NCBI GenBank assembly: GCA_001567485.1 | Contig: JZRA01000048.1 | Coordinates: 1 to 64,000, forward strand | DNA from: Chloroflexi bacterium OLB13 | GTDB lineage: Bacteria; Chloroflexota; Anaerolineae; Aggregatilineales; Phototrophicaceae | Direction: 5' to 3' | Length of the DNA stretch: 64,000 bases | Shown here: in pieces, positions 26,842 to 35,920 of the stretch | Position numbering within the stretch: the first letter of the stretch is position 1 | Layout of the letters: each line of letters begins with the position of its first letter | The notes under the pieces: generated by a model | Database searches by the model: none | What the model saw: the letters and a program-made list of their open reading frames with translations, nothing else | What the model was told of the DNA's origin: nothing | Made by a program: the position numbers and the translations under genes

Positions 26842-27609
26842 ATGGCTCTGTTTAGAAACGACTCCCCAATTGGGATGCAGCCGGGCGGCGACTACGCGAT
26901 TGCGAGCAACCCGGTCAGTACCATCACCATGAATTCCGTTATGCGCCTTGTCTACGTCTGGATGTTCTTGGGCTTGGCGGTTTCGGCGTTCGTCGCGTTC
27001 TTCGTAAGCAATCAGATCGAAACGGCGCTCGCGACCGGCGCCAACAGCATCTGGCTTAGCCCCATCGTCCTCTTCGGTTCGGTGATCGCGACGTTCGTGC
27101 TCGCCATCGTCTTGGGCATCGGTTTGACACGCAAATGGCTCAGCCCGACGTTAGCCGCCGGCCTGTTCATGCTGTACGCGGCCCTCATGGGCGTCATGCT
27201 GTCGTCTGTGCTCGTAGTGTACGCTGACGCAACGATCTTCAAGGCGTTCGGCTCGACCGCGATCTTGTTCGGCATCATGTCGGTCTACGGCTATACGACG
27301 AAGTCCGACCTGACGTCGATGGGCAAGTACCTGATGATGGGCTTGATCGGCCTGATCGTCGCGTCGCTCGTCAACCTGTTCCTCGGCAGCAGCGGGCTGG
27401 ACTACATCATCAGCATTATCGGCGTCCTGATCTTCGTCGGCATGACCGCCTACGACACGCAGAAGATCAAGCGCATGGCCGAAAACCCGGCGATCCAGAA
27501 CGACAGTAACATGGTGCTGAAGGTCAGCATCTACGGCGCGTTGGAACTGTACCTCGACTTCATCAACCTGTTCCTGTTCCTGCTGCGCCTGTTCGGCCGC
27601 AACGACTAG
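26842..27609 (+). CDS. Bax inhibitor-1/YccA family membrane protein
   Basis: 255 residues with seven predicted membrane helices. Family features are VYVWMFLGLAVSAFVAFF in helix 1, FKAFGSTAILFGIMSVYGYTTKSDL, the conserved IGVLIFVGMTAYDTQKIKRM near the C-terminus, and the final ALELYLDFINLFLFLLRLFGR. BI-1 proteins are pH-gated calcium leak channels in characterised bacteria; the role here is inferred. The gene stands alone with its own promoter element and a strong terminator. Confidence 0.93.
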   Translation: MALFRNDSPIGMQPGGDYAIASNPVSTITMNSVMRLVYVWMFLGLAVSAFVAFFVSNQIETALATGANSIWLSPIVLFGSVIATFVLAIVLGIGLTRKWLSPTLAAGLFMLYAALMGVMLSSVLVVYADATIFKAFGSTAILFGIMSVYGYTTKSDLTSMGKYLMMGLIGLIVASLVNLFLGSSGLDYIISIIGVLIFVGMTAYDTQKIKRMAENPAIQNDSNMVLKVSIYGALELYLDFINLFLFLLRLFGRND

Positions 27610-27632
27610 GAACGCCGCACCCAACCCACCTA

Positions 27633-27668
27633 AGCCCCGGCAGCGTTGATCGCCTGCCGGGGCTTTTT
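27633..27668 (+). terminator. Rho-independent terminator of the BI-1 gene
   Basis: An 11-bp perfect stem AGCCCCGGCAG/CTGCCGGGGCT is followed by TTTTT, about 24 bases after the stop. Confidence 0.93.
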
Positions 27669-27730
27669 GCGTGTTCCACTCATCGGGACATGCGATAATA
27701 CGCGGCGGTCTCCACGGTCACGCAAGGGCC

Positions 27731-28197
27731 GCACCCATCCCCACCCTGACGGCTCAGATTGGCCTCAAGGCGCTGCGTGCGATCCAGCGTGAGCGATCCG
27801 TCATGGCCGCGCTCCCGGTCATGCGTGATGAACTCAGAGACATCTTCCGTATCAATGTGCCCGGTTTCAATCCGGTTGTGCTTTCCGGCCCCGAAGCGTG
27901 CCGGTGGGTGTTGGGCGAGCAGCGCGAAAACTTGCTGTGGCGCATCGACACCGACCCGATCACGCAGCTGCTCGACCCGGAACGATTCGCCCCCGGAACC
28001 GCGATTGCTCCGTATTCATACCTTCCGTTCGGCGGGGGAACACGCAGCTGCATCGGGGCGAACTTCGCGCAGATCGAGGCCCGTGTGCTGCAGCGGTTTG
28101 ACGTGAGCGCACAGCTGGCTCAGCGGTATATCCCGCGACCATCGAGCCACGTCCCGGCGTGCCGATGATCGTTAAGCGGCGCTCGTCCAGCCCATAA
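27731..28197 (+). pseudogene. Cytochrome P450 relic: N- and C-terminal ends joined, middle missing
   Basis: The reading frame holds a P450-like N-terminus (LKALRAIQRERSVMAALPVM, then PGFNPVVLSGPEACRWVL and ENLLWRIDTDPITQLL). It jumps directly to a P450 C-terminus (DPERFAPG, then YSYLPFGGGTRSCIGANFA) with the haem-ligand cysteine. About 300 residues of a normal ~450-residue P450, including the I-helix and ExxR motif, are absent. After QRFDVSAQLAQ the frame shifts: the expected ending TIEPRPGVPMIVKRR is encoded in another frame up to a TAA at 28195-28197. No start codon with a ribosome site is seen. It cannot encode a working enzyme. The 3' end overlaps the tail of the convergent fusion gene. 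Confidence 0.82.
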
Positions 28198-31100
28198 GCT
28201 GTACGGCCCGCCGTGGCAGCACCGCGCTGAGCCGTTCCAGTTCGTCCGCATCGAACGGATGGAGCAGCACGAACGCAGCGAGGTACGCCGCCCCGCCTAT
28301 GATGACCGCCAGCAGCAGCGGAATAACAGCGGCCGCCACGACGGTCACGATCAGCATGACGGCAGCAGCGGCATACAGCTTCCACAGCAGATCCAGCCAA
28401 CCGACCTTTCCGATTCCGGTTTGCATCAGGCGCGCGAAATACACGCACAACACAAGCTCGGACGCAATCGTGGTCAGCGCCGCGGCTTGATAGCTGTACG
28501 CCGGAATCAAGAGCATGTTCGTGACGATGTTGAACATGCACGCCGCGGCGAACGCACGCGTCACCCGGCGCTGCAAGTCCAGCGCAACCAGCGCATACTG
28601 CGTCAGGCTGTTCATCCAGCCGATGGGGATGCTCCACACCATGATCTGCAACGCGATCTGCCCATCGGGGAGATAGGCTGATCCGCCCAACAGCCACGTC
28701 AATGGCTCGGCCAGCAGGGTGAATACGACGGCGAAGGGCAGCGCGATCCCCACCAGCAGCTTGATGCTCATCCGGTAGGTCGTGCGCAAGGCAGCGCGGT
28801 CGTCGGCGGCCTGACGGCTCATCGTCGCCATCAGCGCCTGCGTGTAGAACGCTGGCACGACATTGATCGCCAGCAGCCACGAGTACGCCACGCGGTACAG
28901 CCCGACGATTCGCTCACCCTTCATCGCTTCGAGGATGACGATGTCGATCTGGAAAAACACGGTGGCGAGGAAGTGGTTGAGCATCAGCGGCCAGCTGTGG
29001 CCGGCCATCGAACGCACCACAGTCAGGTCAGGCCGCGCGCCACGAGTCGTCCGCAGGATATCGCGCGCGCCCCACAGCAGCACGCCCAGCGTGATCAAAT
29101 TGGTGACGATGCTGACGGCGGCCAGCCCAACGATCCCCCAGCCCACCATTAGCGCGATCACGCCACCAGTCACTTTGCTGATCGTCGTGAGCGATGTCAC
29201 CATCGCCGGATACTCGGCGCGGTCGAACGCATAGTACAGCGAAGTCAGCCCTTTGCTGAAGCTGCCGGGGATCAACCCGACGTAGAACAGCGCGATCGTG
29301 AGCAGGACGTCACCACTCAACGGATCGGACAGCGCCTGCCGTATCAAGAGAAACGCCAGCAGCAGCGGGATCGCCGCGCCAGCCAGAATCAGCCGGAACA
29401 ACGTCGTGCCGGAAAACAGCGCCGCCGCCTGCTCGCGCAGTCGTCCCGCCTCGCGGATCAGGTACACGTCGAGTCCGAAGTTGGTGAAGATGTCGAACCA
29501 GCCAAAGATCACGATGGCGTAGTAGTATTCGCCTGCGCGCTCCGGCCCAAGGATGCGGAACATCACCGACGCAAAGGCGAAGTCGATCCCCCGATTGAAC
29601 AGGTTGAGCATAATCGGCGCGACGGTATTGCGCATCAGCCGCGTGCCACCGGCGTCAGGACGGCGATCGAACAACGCGCGCCACGCCCAAACACCCCCCA
29701 TCAGGAGGGTGAGTGCAACGCCGATCACCGAGCCGAACGCGCCGATCTGGAAGCTGGACGGGCTGTAGATCAGCCGTACGTCGATCGGCGAGTCCGCATT
29801 CAACGAGACGCCGATAAAGTTCTCGAACACGCGCCCGACCGGCACTTCGCGTTCTTCGGTTTCCGGCGCGCCGCTAGGCCGCACAAACGCCTTCCACCCC
29901 GCCGCGTAAGTTTCGCTAACGAACAGCAGCGCATCCCCGTCCGGATCGACGGCGTACACCCGTTCGCGCCCGCTGTCAGAGACGAGACGCGCCTCGTTTC
30001 CGGTGAACAGCGCCGGGTCAAGCGGCTGATCGAGCGTGATGTCAGCGGAATCTGGCGGCAGCACCGCCGCAAGCGGCAGCGCAGACTCGTTCTCATAAAT
30101 CCGTACTGCGCGGTCGCTGTATACCTCCGTCCACCCCGCCGCGTTAAGCTCGGTATCGAGGTGCATCACGAGATAGCGCACACCCAGCAGTTGAAAGCGC
30201 GCGCTGTTGAGGATCGCGGGGATGTCCATCCACCCATACAGCGCGGAAATACGGTTAAAGTCGAGCTGAGACTGTGGATACGCCGCACGCATATACGCGA
30301 CGAACTGTGACGAGATGATACTGTCATAGCCACGCACGTCGCGCAGGCCGTCGCGCAGGGTCATATTGGCTTGCAAGATGTCGCGCTGGCCGTCCCGATT
30401 GAGTGTCAGGTACCGGCCGTCGTCTCCGTGCTCGATCAGGTAGTGCAGCGCCGGAGGGCGATACTCCAACAGCGCCGGATCACTGGCGGCGTTGAACCCC
30501 CACGACGCCAGCATCAGATCGGCCGCGAGCAGCGCAATCGCGCCGACCGTGACAGGCCGAACGCGGTCAATATCCCCGAACAGCCGCAGCAGCACCCACC
30601 CGCTGCCAACGGTCACGACAGCGAGGATCAGCACGTTAGGCGCTTGGTAGCTGAAGAACATCGCCATATCGCTGAACGCGGCGCTGGCTTTCTCCATGCC
30701 CATGACGATCGGCTCAACATGCGACGCCCACAGATCAAACGTCAAGCGCGCCACCAGCAGCCCTAGCGCCAGCACCGCGCCCGCCCCGATCAGCGTCCGG
30801 CCCATCGCACGCGCCCGCGCACGATTCTGAGCGACGGCATCAGCGCCGAACGCAGCCAGCACGGCGACGGCGACGGTCAACCCGTAAATCCAGCGAAACG
30901 GCGTATTGAGCTGATTGATCCCCGGCAGCACGTACACCGCGGCATACGTCGGCAGGCCAAACATGAACGTCAGGCTCGCGATACCCAGCACGGCGAAGAT
31001 CAGCCGGTAAGGCGGGCGCCCTGTCTGTCGCGGCGCGAGAATCGCGAATACCGCAAGCGCCAGTGGCAGTATGCCAACGTAGAGCGCGCTTTCGACGTAG

Positions 31101-32143
31101 TTCTTGATCCCCCAGTCGATGACCTGCAAGCCGTCAGGTTGGGTGAGCGCAGGCTGCCACCCTCCGCCGAACAGGTCAAAATAGGCGTGATGCGCCGGGC
31201 TGCCGTAGAAATTCGGCAGGAGGAACTGGACGAGATCACGCGCCGGATGCGCATAGCTCAACACCTGTTCAAGACTGCTGCGTTCGGCGCGCCAGTTGGT
31301 CTGCACGAACTCAACCAGCGGGACAAGCTGCACCGCGCTCAACAGCAAGCCCACGGCGACCATGCCGAGCAGCCACCCTGCCTTACCCGCCACAGACAGG
31401 ATCGGTTGACGGGCCAACAGCAGTCCCAACAGCCGCGCACCGGCGAAATAACCGGCGATCAACAGCGTATAGATCGTCAGTTCGGCGTGCCCGCTGAGGA
31501 CGCTGCACCCGACCGCCAGCGCGCCGACTGCGGCCCAAAGCGGCGCAGCGGTTCGCCCCGCGAGCGTCCTCCCGCGGAGGATGAACTCGACCGCCAGCAG
31601 AATCAGCGGCAGCCAGATCGCCGCGCCGATAATCATCGGGAACACCGCGCTTGTGACCAGCATCGCGCACAGCTGATATGTGATCGCGGCGAGGACGGCG
31701 GCGAACCGGCTTGTCCCTAGCGCGCGCACGAATCCGAACATGAACACGCCGGCCAGCCACAGGTGGATCACGGTGAACCAGCCATACGCGGCCGCCAGCG
31801 GCAGGATCACGTACAGCACGCCGAGCGGATACAACACCTGCTGCTGCCCCGCGGCAAGGAACGGGATACCGGCGAACTGATAGGGGTTCCACAGCGGGAT
31901 TTCGCCGTCTGCGAACTGCTGGCGCGTGAACGTTTTCCACTGCATATTCTGCAGGACGAGATCGCTCAGCAGATGATTATGCGGGCGATCGGGCGCGCCG
32001 GCCTCATCACGGTACGTATAGAACGGCTCCCACTGATACAGGTTCTCGGCAGGCAGCAGCGTCTTTCCGCCCATCGTTTGCGGCCAGAACAGAATCAGCG
32101 GCAGAAAGAACAGCAGCGCGATGATCGGCAGATCGCGTCGCAT
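28172..32143 (-). CDS. YfhO-like membrane protein fused to a Wzx-type flippase
   Basis: About 1323 residues, with two full membrane proteins in one frame. Residues 1 to ~830 are YfhO-like: MRRDLPIIALLFFLPLILFWP, the WNPYQFAGIPFLA motif, about a dozen helices (GT-C topology), and a soluble extracytoplasmic region (about 560-790). From about residue 836 (MRNTVAPIMLNLFNRGIDFA) there is a polysaccharide-type flippase of the MOP superfamily with about 12-14 helices (FGWFDIFTNFGLDVYLIREAGRLR). YfhO-type proteins glycosylate envelope polymers from lipid-linked sugars, and Wzx proteins flip lipid-linked glycans, so the fusion may couple the two steps; this is inference. The ATG at 32143 follows AAGGG and begins the first helix. 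The internal Met at 29636 could once have been a separate start. Confidence 0.85.
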   Translation of the reverse strand: MRRDLPIIALLFFLPLILFWPQTMGGKTLLPAENLYQWEPFYTYRDEAGAPDRPHNHLLSDLVLQNMQWKTFTRQQFADGEIPLWNPYQFAGIPFLAAGQQQVLYPLGVLYVILPLAAAYGWFTVIHLWLAGVFMFGFVRALGTSRFAAVLAAITYQLCAMLVTSAVFPMIIGAAIWLPLILLAVEFILRGRTLAGRTAAPLWAAVGALAVGCSVLSGHAELTIYTLLIAGYFAGARLLGLLLARQPILSVAGKAGWLLGMVAVGLLLSAVQLVPLVEFVQTNWRAERSSLEQVLSYAHPARDLVQFLLPNFYGSPAHHAYFDLFGGGWQPALTQPDGLQVIDWGIKNYVESALYVGILPLALAVFAILAPRQTGRPPYRLIFAVLGIASLTFMFGLPTYAAVYVLPGINQLNTPFRWIYGLTVAVAVLAAFGADAVAQNRARARAMGRTLIGAGAVLALGLLVARLTFDLWASHVEPIVMGMEKASAAFSDMAMFFSYQAPNVLILAVVTVGSGWVLLRLFGDIDRVRPVTVGAIALLAADLMLASWGFNAASDPALLEYRPPALHYLIEHGDDGRYLTLNRDGQRDILQANMTLRDGLRDVRGYDSIISSQFVAYMRAAYPQSQLDFNRISALYGWMDIPAILNSARFQLLGVRYLVMHLDTELNAAGWTEVYSDRAVRIYENESALPLAAVLPPDSADITLDQPLDPALFTGNEARLVSDSGRERVYAVDPDGDALLFVSETYAAGWKAFVRPSGAPETEEREVPVGRVFENFIGVSLNADSPIDVRLIYSPSSFQIGAFGSVIGVALTLLMGGVWAWRALFDRRPDAGGTRLMRNTVAPIMLNLFNRGIDFAFASVMFRILGPERAGEYYYAIVIFGWFDIFTNFGLDVYLIREAGRLREQAAALFSGTTLFRLILAGAAIPLLLAFLLIRQALSDPLSGDVLLTIALFYVGLIPGSFSKGLTSLYYAFDRAEYPAMVTSLTTISKVTGGVIALMVGWGIVGLAAVSIVTNLITLGVLLWGARDILRTTRGARPDLTVVRSMAGHSWPLMLNHFLATVFFQIDIVILEAMKGERIVGLYRVAYSWLLAINVVPAFYTQALMATMSRQAADDRAALRTTYRMSIKLLVGIALPFAVVFTLLAEPLTWLLGGSAYLPDGQIALQIMVWSIPIGWMNSLTQYALVALDLQRRVTRAFAAACMFNIVTNMLLIPAYSYQAAALTTIASELVLCVYFARLMQTGIGKVGWLDLLWKLYAAAAVMLIVTVVAAAVIPLLLAVIIGGAAYLAAFVLLHPFDADELERLSAVLPRRAVQLMGWTSAA

Positions 32144-32326
32144 GAAAATCCCTTGAACGGTGCGCCAGACGCCGCAAGGGTACATCGTGCCAGCGTTGAT
32201 CCATAGTGCAACTTTGATACAAGCGCCAACGCGAACAGCCCACCCGTATTCAATCCGCTGTCAAGCCGCAATTCACGGAATGGGTTCAGCGAGAAATCGC
32301 GACATTGGTAATAAGTGGACATACAG

Positions 32327-32355
32327 TTGCCGCGCGTGGTTTCGTAGCCTAGTCT
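32327..32355 (+). promoter_or_regulatory. Candidate promoter for pdxS
   Basis: TTGCCG (32327-32332) and TAGTCT (32350-32355) are 17 bases apart, 33 bases before the pdxS ATG. Moderate match to consensus. Confidence 0.45.
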
Positions 32356-32387
32356 GCATAGGCCGAGAGAGCACATAGGTTACGGAC

Positions 32388-33305
32388 ATGGCGACAAACG
32401 GACACACCAATGGACACAACACCGGAGAGACCGGCACCGAAACGGTCAAGCGCGGGCTGGCGCAAATGCTGAAGGGCGGCGTCATCATGGACGTCGTAAC
32501 CCCGGAGCAGGCGAAGGTCGCCGAAGATGCGGGCGCGGTCGCTGTTATGGCGCTTGAGCGCATTCCGGCGGACATCCGCGCGCACGGCGGTGTCGCGCGC
32601 ATGAGCGACCCCGACATGATCGAGGGCATCATGAAAGCCGTCACGATTCCGGTGATGGCGAAGGCGCGCATCGGTCATTTCGTGGAAGCGCAAATCCTCG
32701 AAGCTATCGGTATCGATTACGTTGACGAGAGCGAAGTCCTTACCCCTGCCGACGAGGAACACCACATCAACAAGCACAAGTTCAAGATCCCGTTCGTTTG
32801 TGGAGCGCGCAACTTGGGCGAGGCGCTGCGCCGTATCGCCGAAGGCGCGGCCATGATCCGCACGAAGGGCGAGGCCGGCACCGGCGACGTCGTCGAGGCC
32901 GTGCGCCATGCACGAACGCTGCTTGGGGAAATCCGCCGCCTGACCTCGCTGGACGAGGACGAGATGTTCACGTTCGCCAAGAACATTCAGGCGCCGTATG
33001 CGCTGGTCAAGGAAACGGCTGAACTCGGCCGCCTGCCGGTCGTGAATTTCGCTGCCGGCGGTGTCGCGACCCCGGCCGACGCGGCGTTGATGATGCAGCT
33101 CGGCGTCGATGGCGTGTTCGTCGGCAGCGGTATCTTCAAGAGCGGCGATCCGGCCAAGCGGGCCAAGGCGATTGTCGAAGCCGTCACCCACTTCAACAAC
33201 CCGGACGTGCTGGCGAAGGTCAGCCGCAACCTCGGCGAGGCGATGGTCGGCATCAGCGTTAGTTCGATGACCGACCAGCAGAAGATCGCTCAACGCGGCT
33301 GGTAA
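32388..33305 (+). CDS. pdxS: Pyridoxal 5'-phosphate synthase, synthase subunit PdxS
   Basis: 305 residues. PdxS condenses ribose 5-phosphate, glyceraldehyde 3-phosphate and ammonia into pyridoxal phosphate. The (beta/alpha)8 barrel is complete: the first active-site lysine Lys92 (MAKARIGHF) and the second, Lys160 ([10 protein letters not shown]), are present, with [13 protein letters not shown] and the phosphate site [16 protein letters not shown]. An N-terminal extension ([16 protein letters not shown]) is low-complexity. The glutaminase partner PdxT, usually adjacent, is not in the window. The gene is monocistronic with a terminator. Confidence 0.97.
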   Translation: MATNGHTNGHNTGETGTETVKRGLAQMLKGGVIMDVVTPEQAKVAEDAGAVAVMALERIPADIRAHGGVARMSDPDMIEGIMKAVTIPVMAKARIGHFVEAQILEAIGIDYVDESEVLTPADEEHHINKHKFKIPFVCGARNLGEALRRIAEGAAMIRTKGEAGTGDVVEAVRHARTLLGEIRRLTSLDEDEMFTFAKNIQAPYALVKETAELGRLPVVNFAAGGVATPADAALMMQLGVDGVFVGSGIFKSGDPAKRAKAIVEAVTHFNNPDVLAKVSRNLGEAMVGISVSSMTDQQKIAQRGW

Positions 33306-33319
33306 GACAGACGCGGTGC

Positions 33320-33358
33320 GGCGTGGCGGTGAGCGATTACTGCCACGCCGACGATTTT
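33320..33358 (+). terminator. Terminator between convergent pdxS and the APS reductase gene
   Basis: An 11-bp stem GGCGTGGCGGT/ACTGCCACGCC (one G-U pair), then GACGATTTT. It ends at the stop codon of the opposing gene. Confidence 0.7.
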
Positions 33359-34077
33359 CACCCCTCTACCCGGGTCGGGTCAGGCAGGTGGATGCCGCAC
33401 TCAATCTTCGGTGAGCCACTCCACCGCCCCGCGCGGTTGTCTTCGTCCTGTGTTACGGCGCGGGTACACGGCTGACATCCAATGCTGGTGTAATTCTGGT
33501 CGTGCAGCGGATTGTACGGAAGGCCGTGAGACTCTAGGTACGCCCAAACGCGTCCCTCTGTCCACCTCGCAAAAGGTGAAATTTTCACGTTCTCGTGGCG
33601 CGCATCCCACGCGACGATCCGGGTAGCGCGCCGGGATTCTGACTGGTCGCGTCGCAAGCCGGTGATCCATGCCTGATAGCCAGTCAATGCCTTTTTCAGC
33701 GGGATCACCTTGCGCAGTTGGCAGCATAGGTTCGGATCACGCTGCCACAACGCGTCTCCGTAGGTCTCTGCCTGCTCCTGCGGTGTCTGCTCAGGACAAA
33801 TGCGGACGAGATCAAGATCCCATTCCCGGACGATTTGATCGATGAACTGATAGGTACTCTCAAATAACAGCCCGGTATCAATGGTCAGCACGGAGATACG
33901 CGGGGCAATCGTGCGCAGCATCGAAAGCGCCACAATCCCCGTAGGCTGAAAACTGGTGACGATGGCGAGCTTGTCCGCGAAGGTGTCCCACGACCATCTT
34001 AGGATTTCGGCCGGCGACGCGTCTTCAAACCGCTGATTGAGCGCATCGAAATCCACCTCACGCTGCTCCGTTTCCAA
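33358..34077 (-). CDS. cysH: Assimilatory adenylyl-sulfate (APS) reductase, CysH family
   Basis: About 239 residues of the PAPS/APS reductase family, which reduces activated sulfate to sulfite. The four Cys ligands of a [4Fe-4S] cluster are present: Cys118-Cys119 and Cys201/Cys204 (GCQPC). This pattern marks the APS-using type. The catalytic Cys227 lies in ECGIH near the C-terminus. The P-loop-like TSFQPTGIVAL and WITGLRRDQSESR are also seen. The start is uncertain: TTG at 34077, or GTG at 34056, which has GGAG at a better distance. No sulfate adenylyltransferase or sulfite reductase gene is nearby, so the pathway must be dispersed. Confidence 0.92.
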   Translation of the reverse strand: METEQREVDFDALNQRFEDASPAEILRWSWDTFADKLAIVTSFQPTGIVALSMLRTIAPRISVLTIDTGLLFESTYQFIDQIVREWDLDLVRICPEQTPQEQAETYGDALWQRDPNLCCQLRKVIPLKKALTGYQAWITGLRRDQSESRRATRIVAWDARHENVKISPFARWTEGRVWAYLESHGLPYNPLHDQNYTSIGCQPCTRAVTQDEDNRAGRWSGSPKIECGIHLPDPTRVEG

Positions 34078-34160
34078 TCTCTACCGACATCGGATTGTAA
34101 GCCATATCAACCCTTCTCAGTGTATAGATCGCAGAGTTATCCATTGTGATATAACCCGCC

Positions 34161-34403
34161 TCACGCGCTGTTCGTTACGCGAACAACTGCCCCACGTTCT
34201 ACACGCACCAGCCTGAATTCATCAGCGCGTAGGCCGCGTTTGGCAAACGCCACGCGGAACCCCGTCTCATCACATGCGAGCCGCTGTACCCGCTTATGGC
34301 CTGCGCCCGCCGGATATGCTGTTACCAAGCTACCCAGCCTCGACAGCCACTCAACCACGGTTCGAGTGCCGAGAGACCCGGTCTCCTCGGTCGCGGTGTT
34401 CAT
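34161..34403 (-). CDS. Possible small hypothetical protein, 80 residues
   Basis: An 80-residue frame within the 34078-34561 gap, with protein-like composition (VVEWLSRLGSLVTAYPAGAG; FRVAFAKRGLRADEFRLVRV) and no membrane segment. Support is weak: there is no clear ribosome site and no recognised family. The opposite strand of the same stretch has no better frame. Apart from this and a -10 box at 34495-34500, the gap shows nothing. Confidence 0.3.
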   Translation of the reverse strand: MNTATEETGSLGTRTVVEWLSRLGSLVTAYPAGAGHKRVQRLACDETGFRVAFAKRGLRADEFRLVRVERGAVVRVTNSA

Positions 34404-34494
34404 CGAGCGATAGCGCGTGGCACTTTCTCATCACTCGCCACTCAGCGCTTTCACCGTCTTCCTTTAGGGATACTGCGGTTTTCCGCGCGCGCTG

Positions 34495-34500
34495 TATAAT
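34495..34500 (+). promoter_or_regulatory. Candidate -10 box for the sugar importer operon
   Basis: A perfect TATAAT lies 61 bases before the binding-protein ATG at 34562. No convincing -35 hexamer, so activator dependence is possible. Confidence 0.5.
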
Positions 34501-34561
34501 CAACGCAATGCGCCGCGTGTGCGGCCGCAGCTCGGCAGTGACACATGGAGGCTGTTTCGAC

Positions 34562-35836
34562 ATGAAGAATCGTAGGCTGATTATTGTGTTCGTCACTTTT
34601 GCGCTGTTGCTCACACTTGGTGTGGTACAGGCGCAGGATGCCACGGTCGTGCAGATCTTCTTCCCCATCGCTGTCGACAGCCCGGTCACAGAAATTCTCA
34701 ACGGCTACGCCGAAGCGTACGAAGCGGAACATTCCGGTGTTGACATCCAGTGGTCGTTTGAAGGCGGCTACGCGGACGTCAAGAACCGTCTGCTGACCGT
34801 GAAGGAAGGCGGTGGTGATCTGCCGGCCCTCGCAATCATGCTGGCGACTGACATCTACGACCTTGTCAATGCCGAGGCTGTCCAGTCGTGGGATGCGTTC
34901 GCGTCCGACGAGTATCTCGCGGATTTCACGCCGACGTGGCTGTCCAACAGCTATTACGACTATGACGGCGATGGAACAGGCGAACTCTACGGCCTGCCCT
35001 TCCAGCGGTCGACCGTGCTGCTGTACTACAACGCCGACCTGCTCGACGAAGCAGGATTGAGCGTCCCGGCCAATTGGGATGAACTGGCCTCTGCGGCGCA
35101 GGCGCTCACCACCGACGCGCGCGAAGGCATTCTGATCCCGAACAGCTGGCCGTACTGGGTCTTCCAGCCGTTCGCTGCCGGCGCGGGCCAGAACATCGTG
35201 TCGGAAAGCGATGTCGATGTGTTCTTCGACAACGAGGGCGTCATCAGCGCCTTGCAGTACTGGGTCGACCTCTATCAGGTCTATGGCGCTACGCCTGACG
35301 GCGTGCAGGACAACTGGGGTGACGCGCCCGGCCTATTCGCCGACGGCGCGGCGGCTATGATCGTCCACAGCAGTGGTTCGCTGCGCAGCATCCTCAGCAA
35401 CGCTGACTTCACCGTTGGCGTGAGCGGCGTGCCGGGCAAGGACGGCGGTTCCTACACCGTAACCGGCGGCGGTAATCTATATCTGGTCGCCGGCATTGAC
35501 GACGCGACGGCGCAGGCAGCATGGGACTTCGTACAGTGGCTGACCGAGCCAGCGCAGACGGTCGATTGGAGCATCCAGACCGGCTACTACAACACGCGCG
35601 ACAGCGGGTTCGAACTCGATGCGTGGAAGGAATACGCTGAGGCCAACCCACAGGTCGATGAATCCCGCGCGATGCTGGACTCGGCTGTGCGTGAGTTCTC
35701 GGTGCAGTCGCTCGGTGATGTCCGCAACGTGCTGCACACGCAAATCCTCGCCGTGCTGAACGGCGAAACCGACCCGGCTGCTGCGATGGCCGCAGCGCAA
35801 GAGGGCGCCGACGCGATCCTCGCGATCTTCAAGTAA
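34562..35836 (+). CDS. Sugar ABC importer, extracellular solute-binding protein
   Basis: 424 residues of the family-1 (UgpB/MalE-like) binding proteins. A signal peptide (MKNRRLIIVFVTFALLLTLG, cleavage near VQAQD) is followed by a two-lobed fold: FFPIAVDSPVTEILNGYAEAYE, YGLPFQRSTVLLYYNADLLDEAGL and VAGIDDATAQAAWDFVQWLT. GGAGG lies about ten bases before the ATG. It is the first gene of an importer with two permeases, but no ATPase gene is present. Ligand is probably a sugar or glycerol-3-phosphate-type compound, given the enzymes downstream. A perfect 10-bp hairpin follows the stop. Confidence 0.93.
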   Translation: MKNRRLIIVFVTFALLLTLGVVQAQDATVVQIFFPIAVDSPVTEILNGYAEAYEAEHSGVDIQWSFEGGYADVKNRLLTVKEGGGDLPALAIMLATDIYDLVNAEAVQSWDAFASDEYLADFTPTWLSNSYYDYDGDGTGELYGLPFQRSTVLLYYNADLLDEAGLSVPANWDELASAAQALTTDAREGILIPNSWPYWVFQPFAAGAGQNIVSESDVDVFFDNEGVISALQYWVDLYQVYGATPDGVQDNWGDAPGLFADGAAAMIVHSSGSLRSILSNADFTVGVSGVPGKDGGSYTVTGGGNLYLVAGIDDATAQAAWDFVQWLTEPAQTVDWSIQTGYYNTRDSGFELDAWKEYAEANPQVDESRAMLDSAVREFSVQSLGDVRNVLHTQILAVLNGETDPAAAMAAAQEGADAILAIFK

Positions 35837-35844
35837 CCTGATTT

Positions 35845-35871
35845 GGGCAGGGGGCCGAACACCCCCTGCCC
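35845..35871 (+). other. Intercistronic hairpin after the sugar-binding-protein gene
   Basis: A perfect 10-bp stem GGGCAGGGGG/CCCCCTGCCC with a 7-base loop starts 8 bases after the stop. No T-run follows, so it looks more like an mRNA-stabilising or partial-terminator element that keeps binding-protein mRNA above permease mRNA. Confidence 0.75.
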
Positions 35872-35920
35872 GTCACATTTCTCTTCTCTGTCCTCCACGG
35901 TGCGACACAACGGTGACCCA

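Noticed and set aside
34274-34561. N-terminal extension of the sugar-binding-protein frame
   Set aside because: The extension has no signal-like or conserved sequence, and it contains the TATAAT promoter element. The ATG at 34562 with GGAGG and a clear signal peptide is the start.
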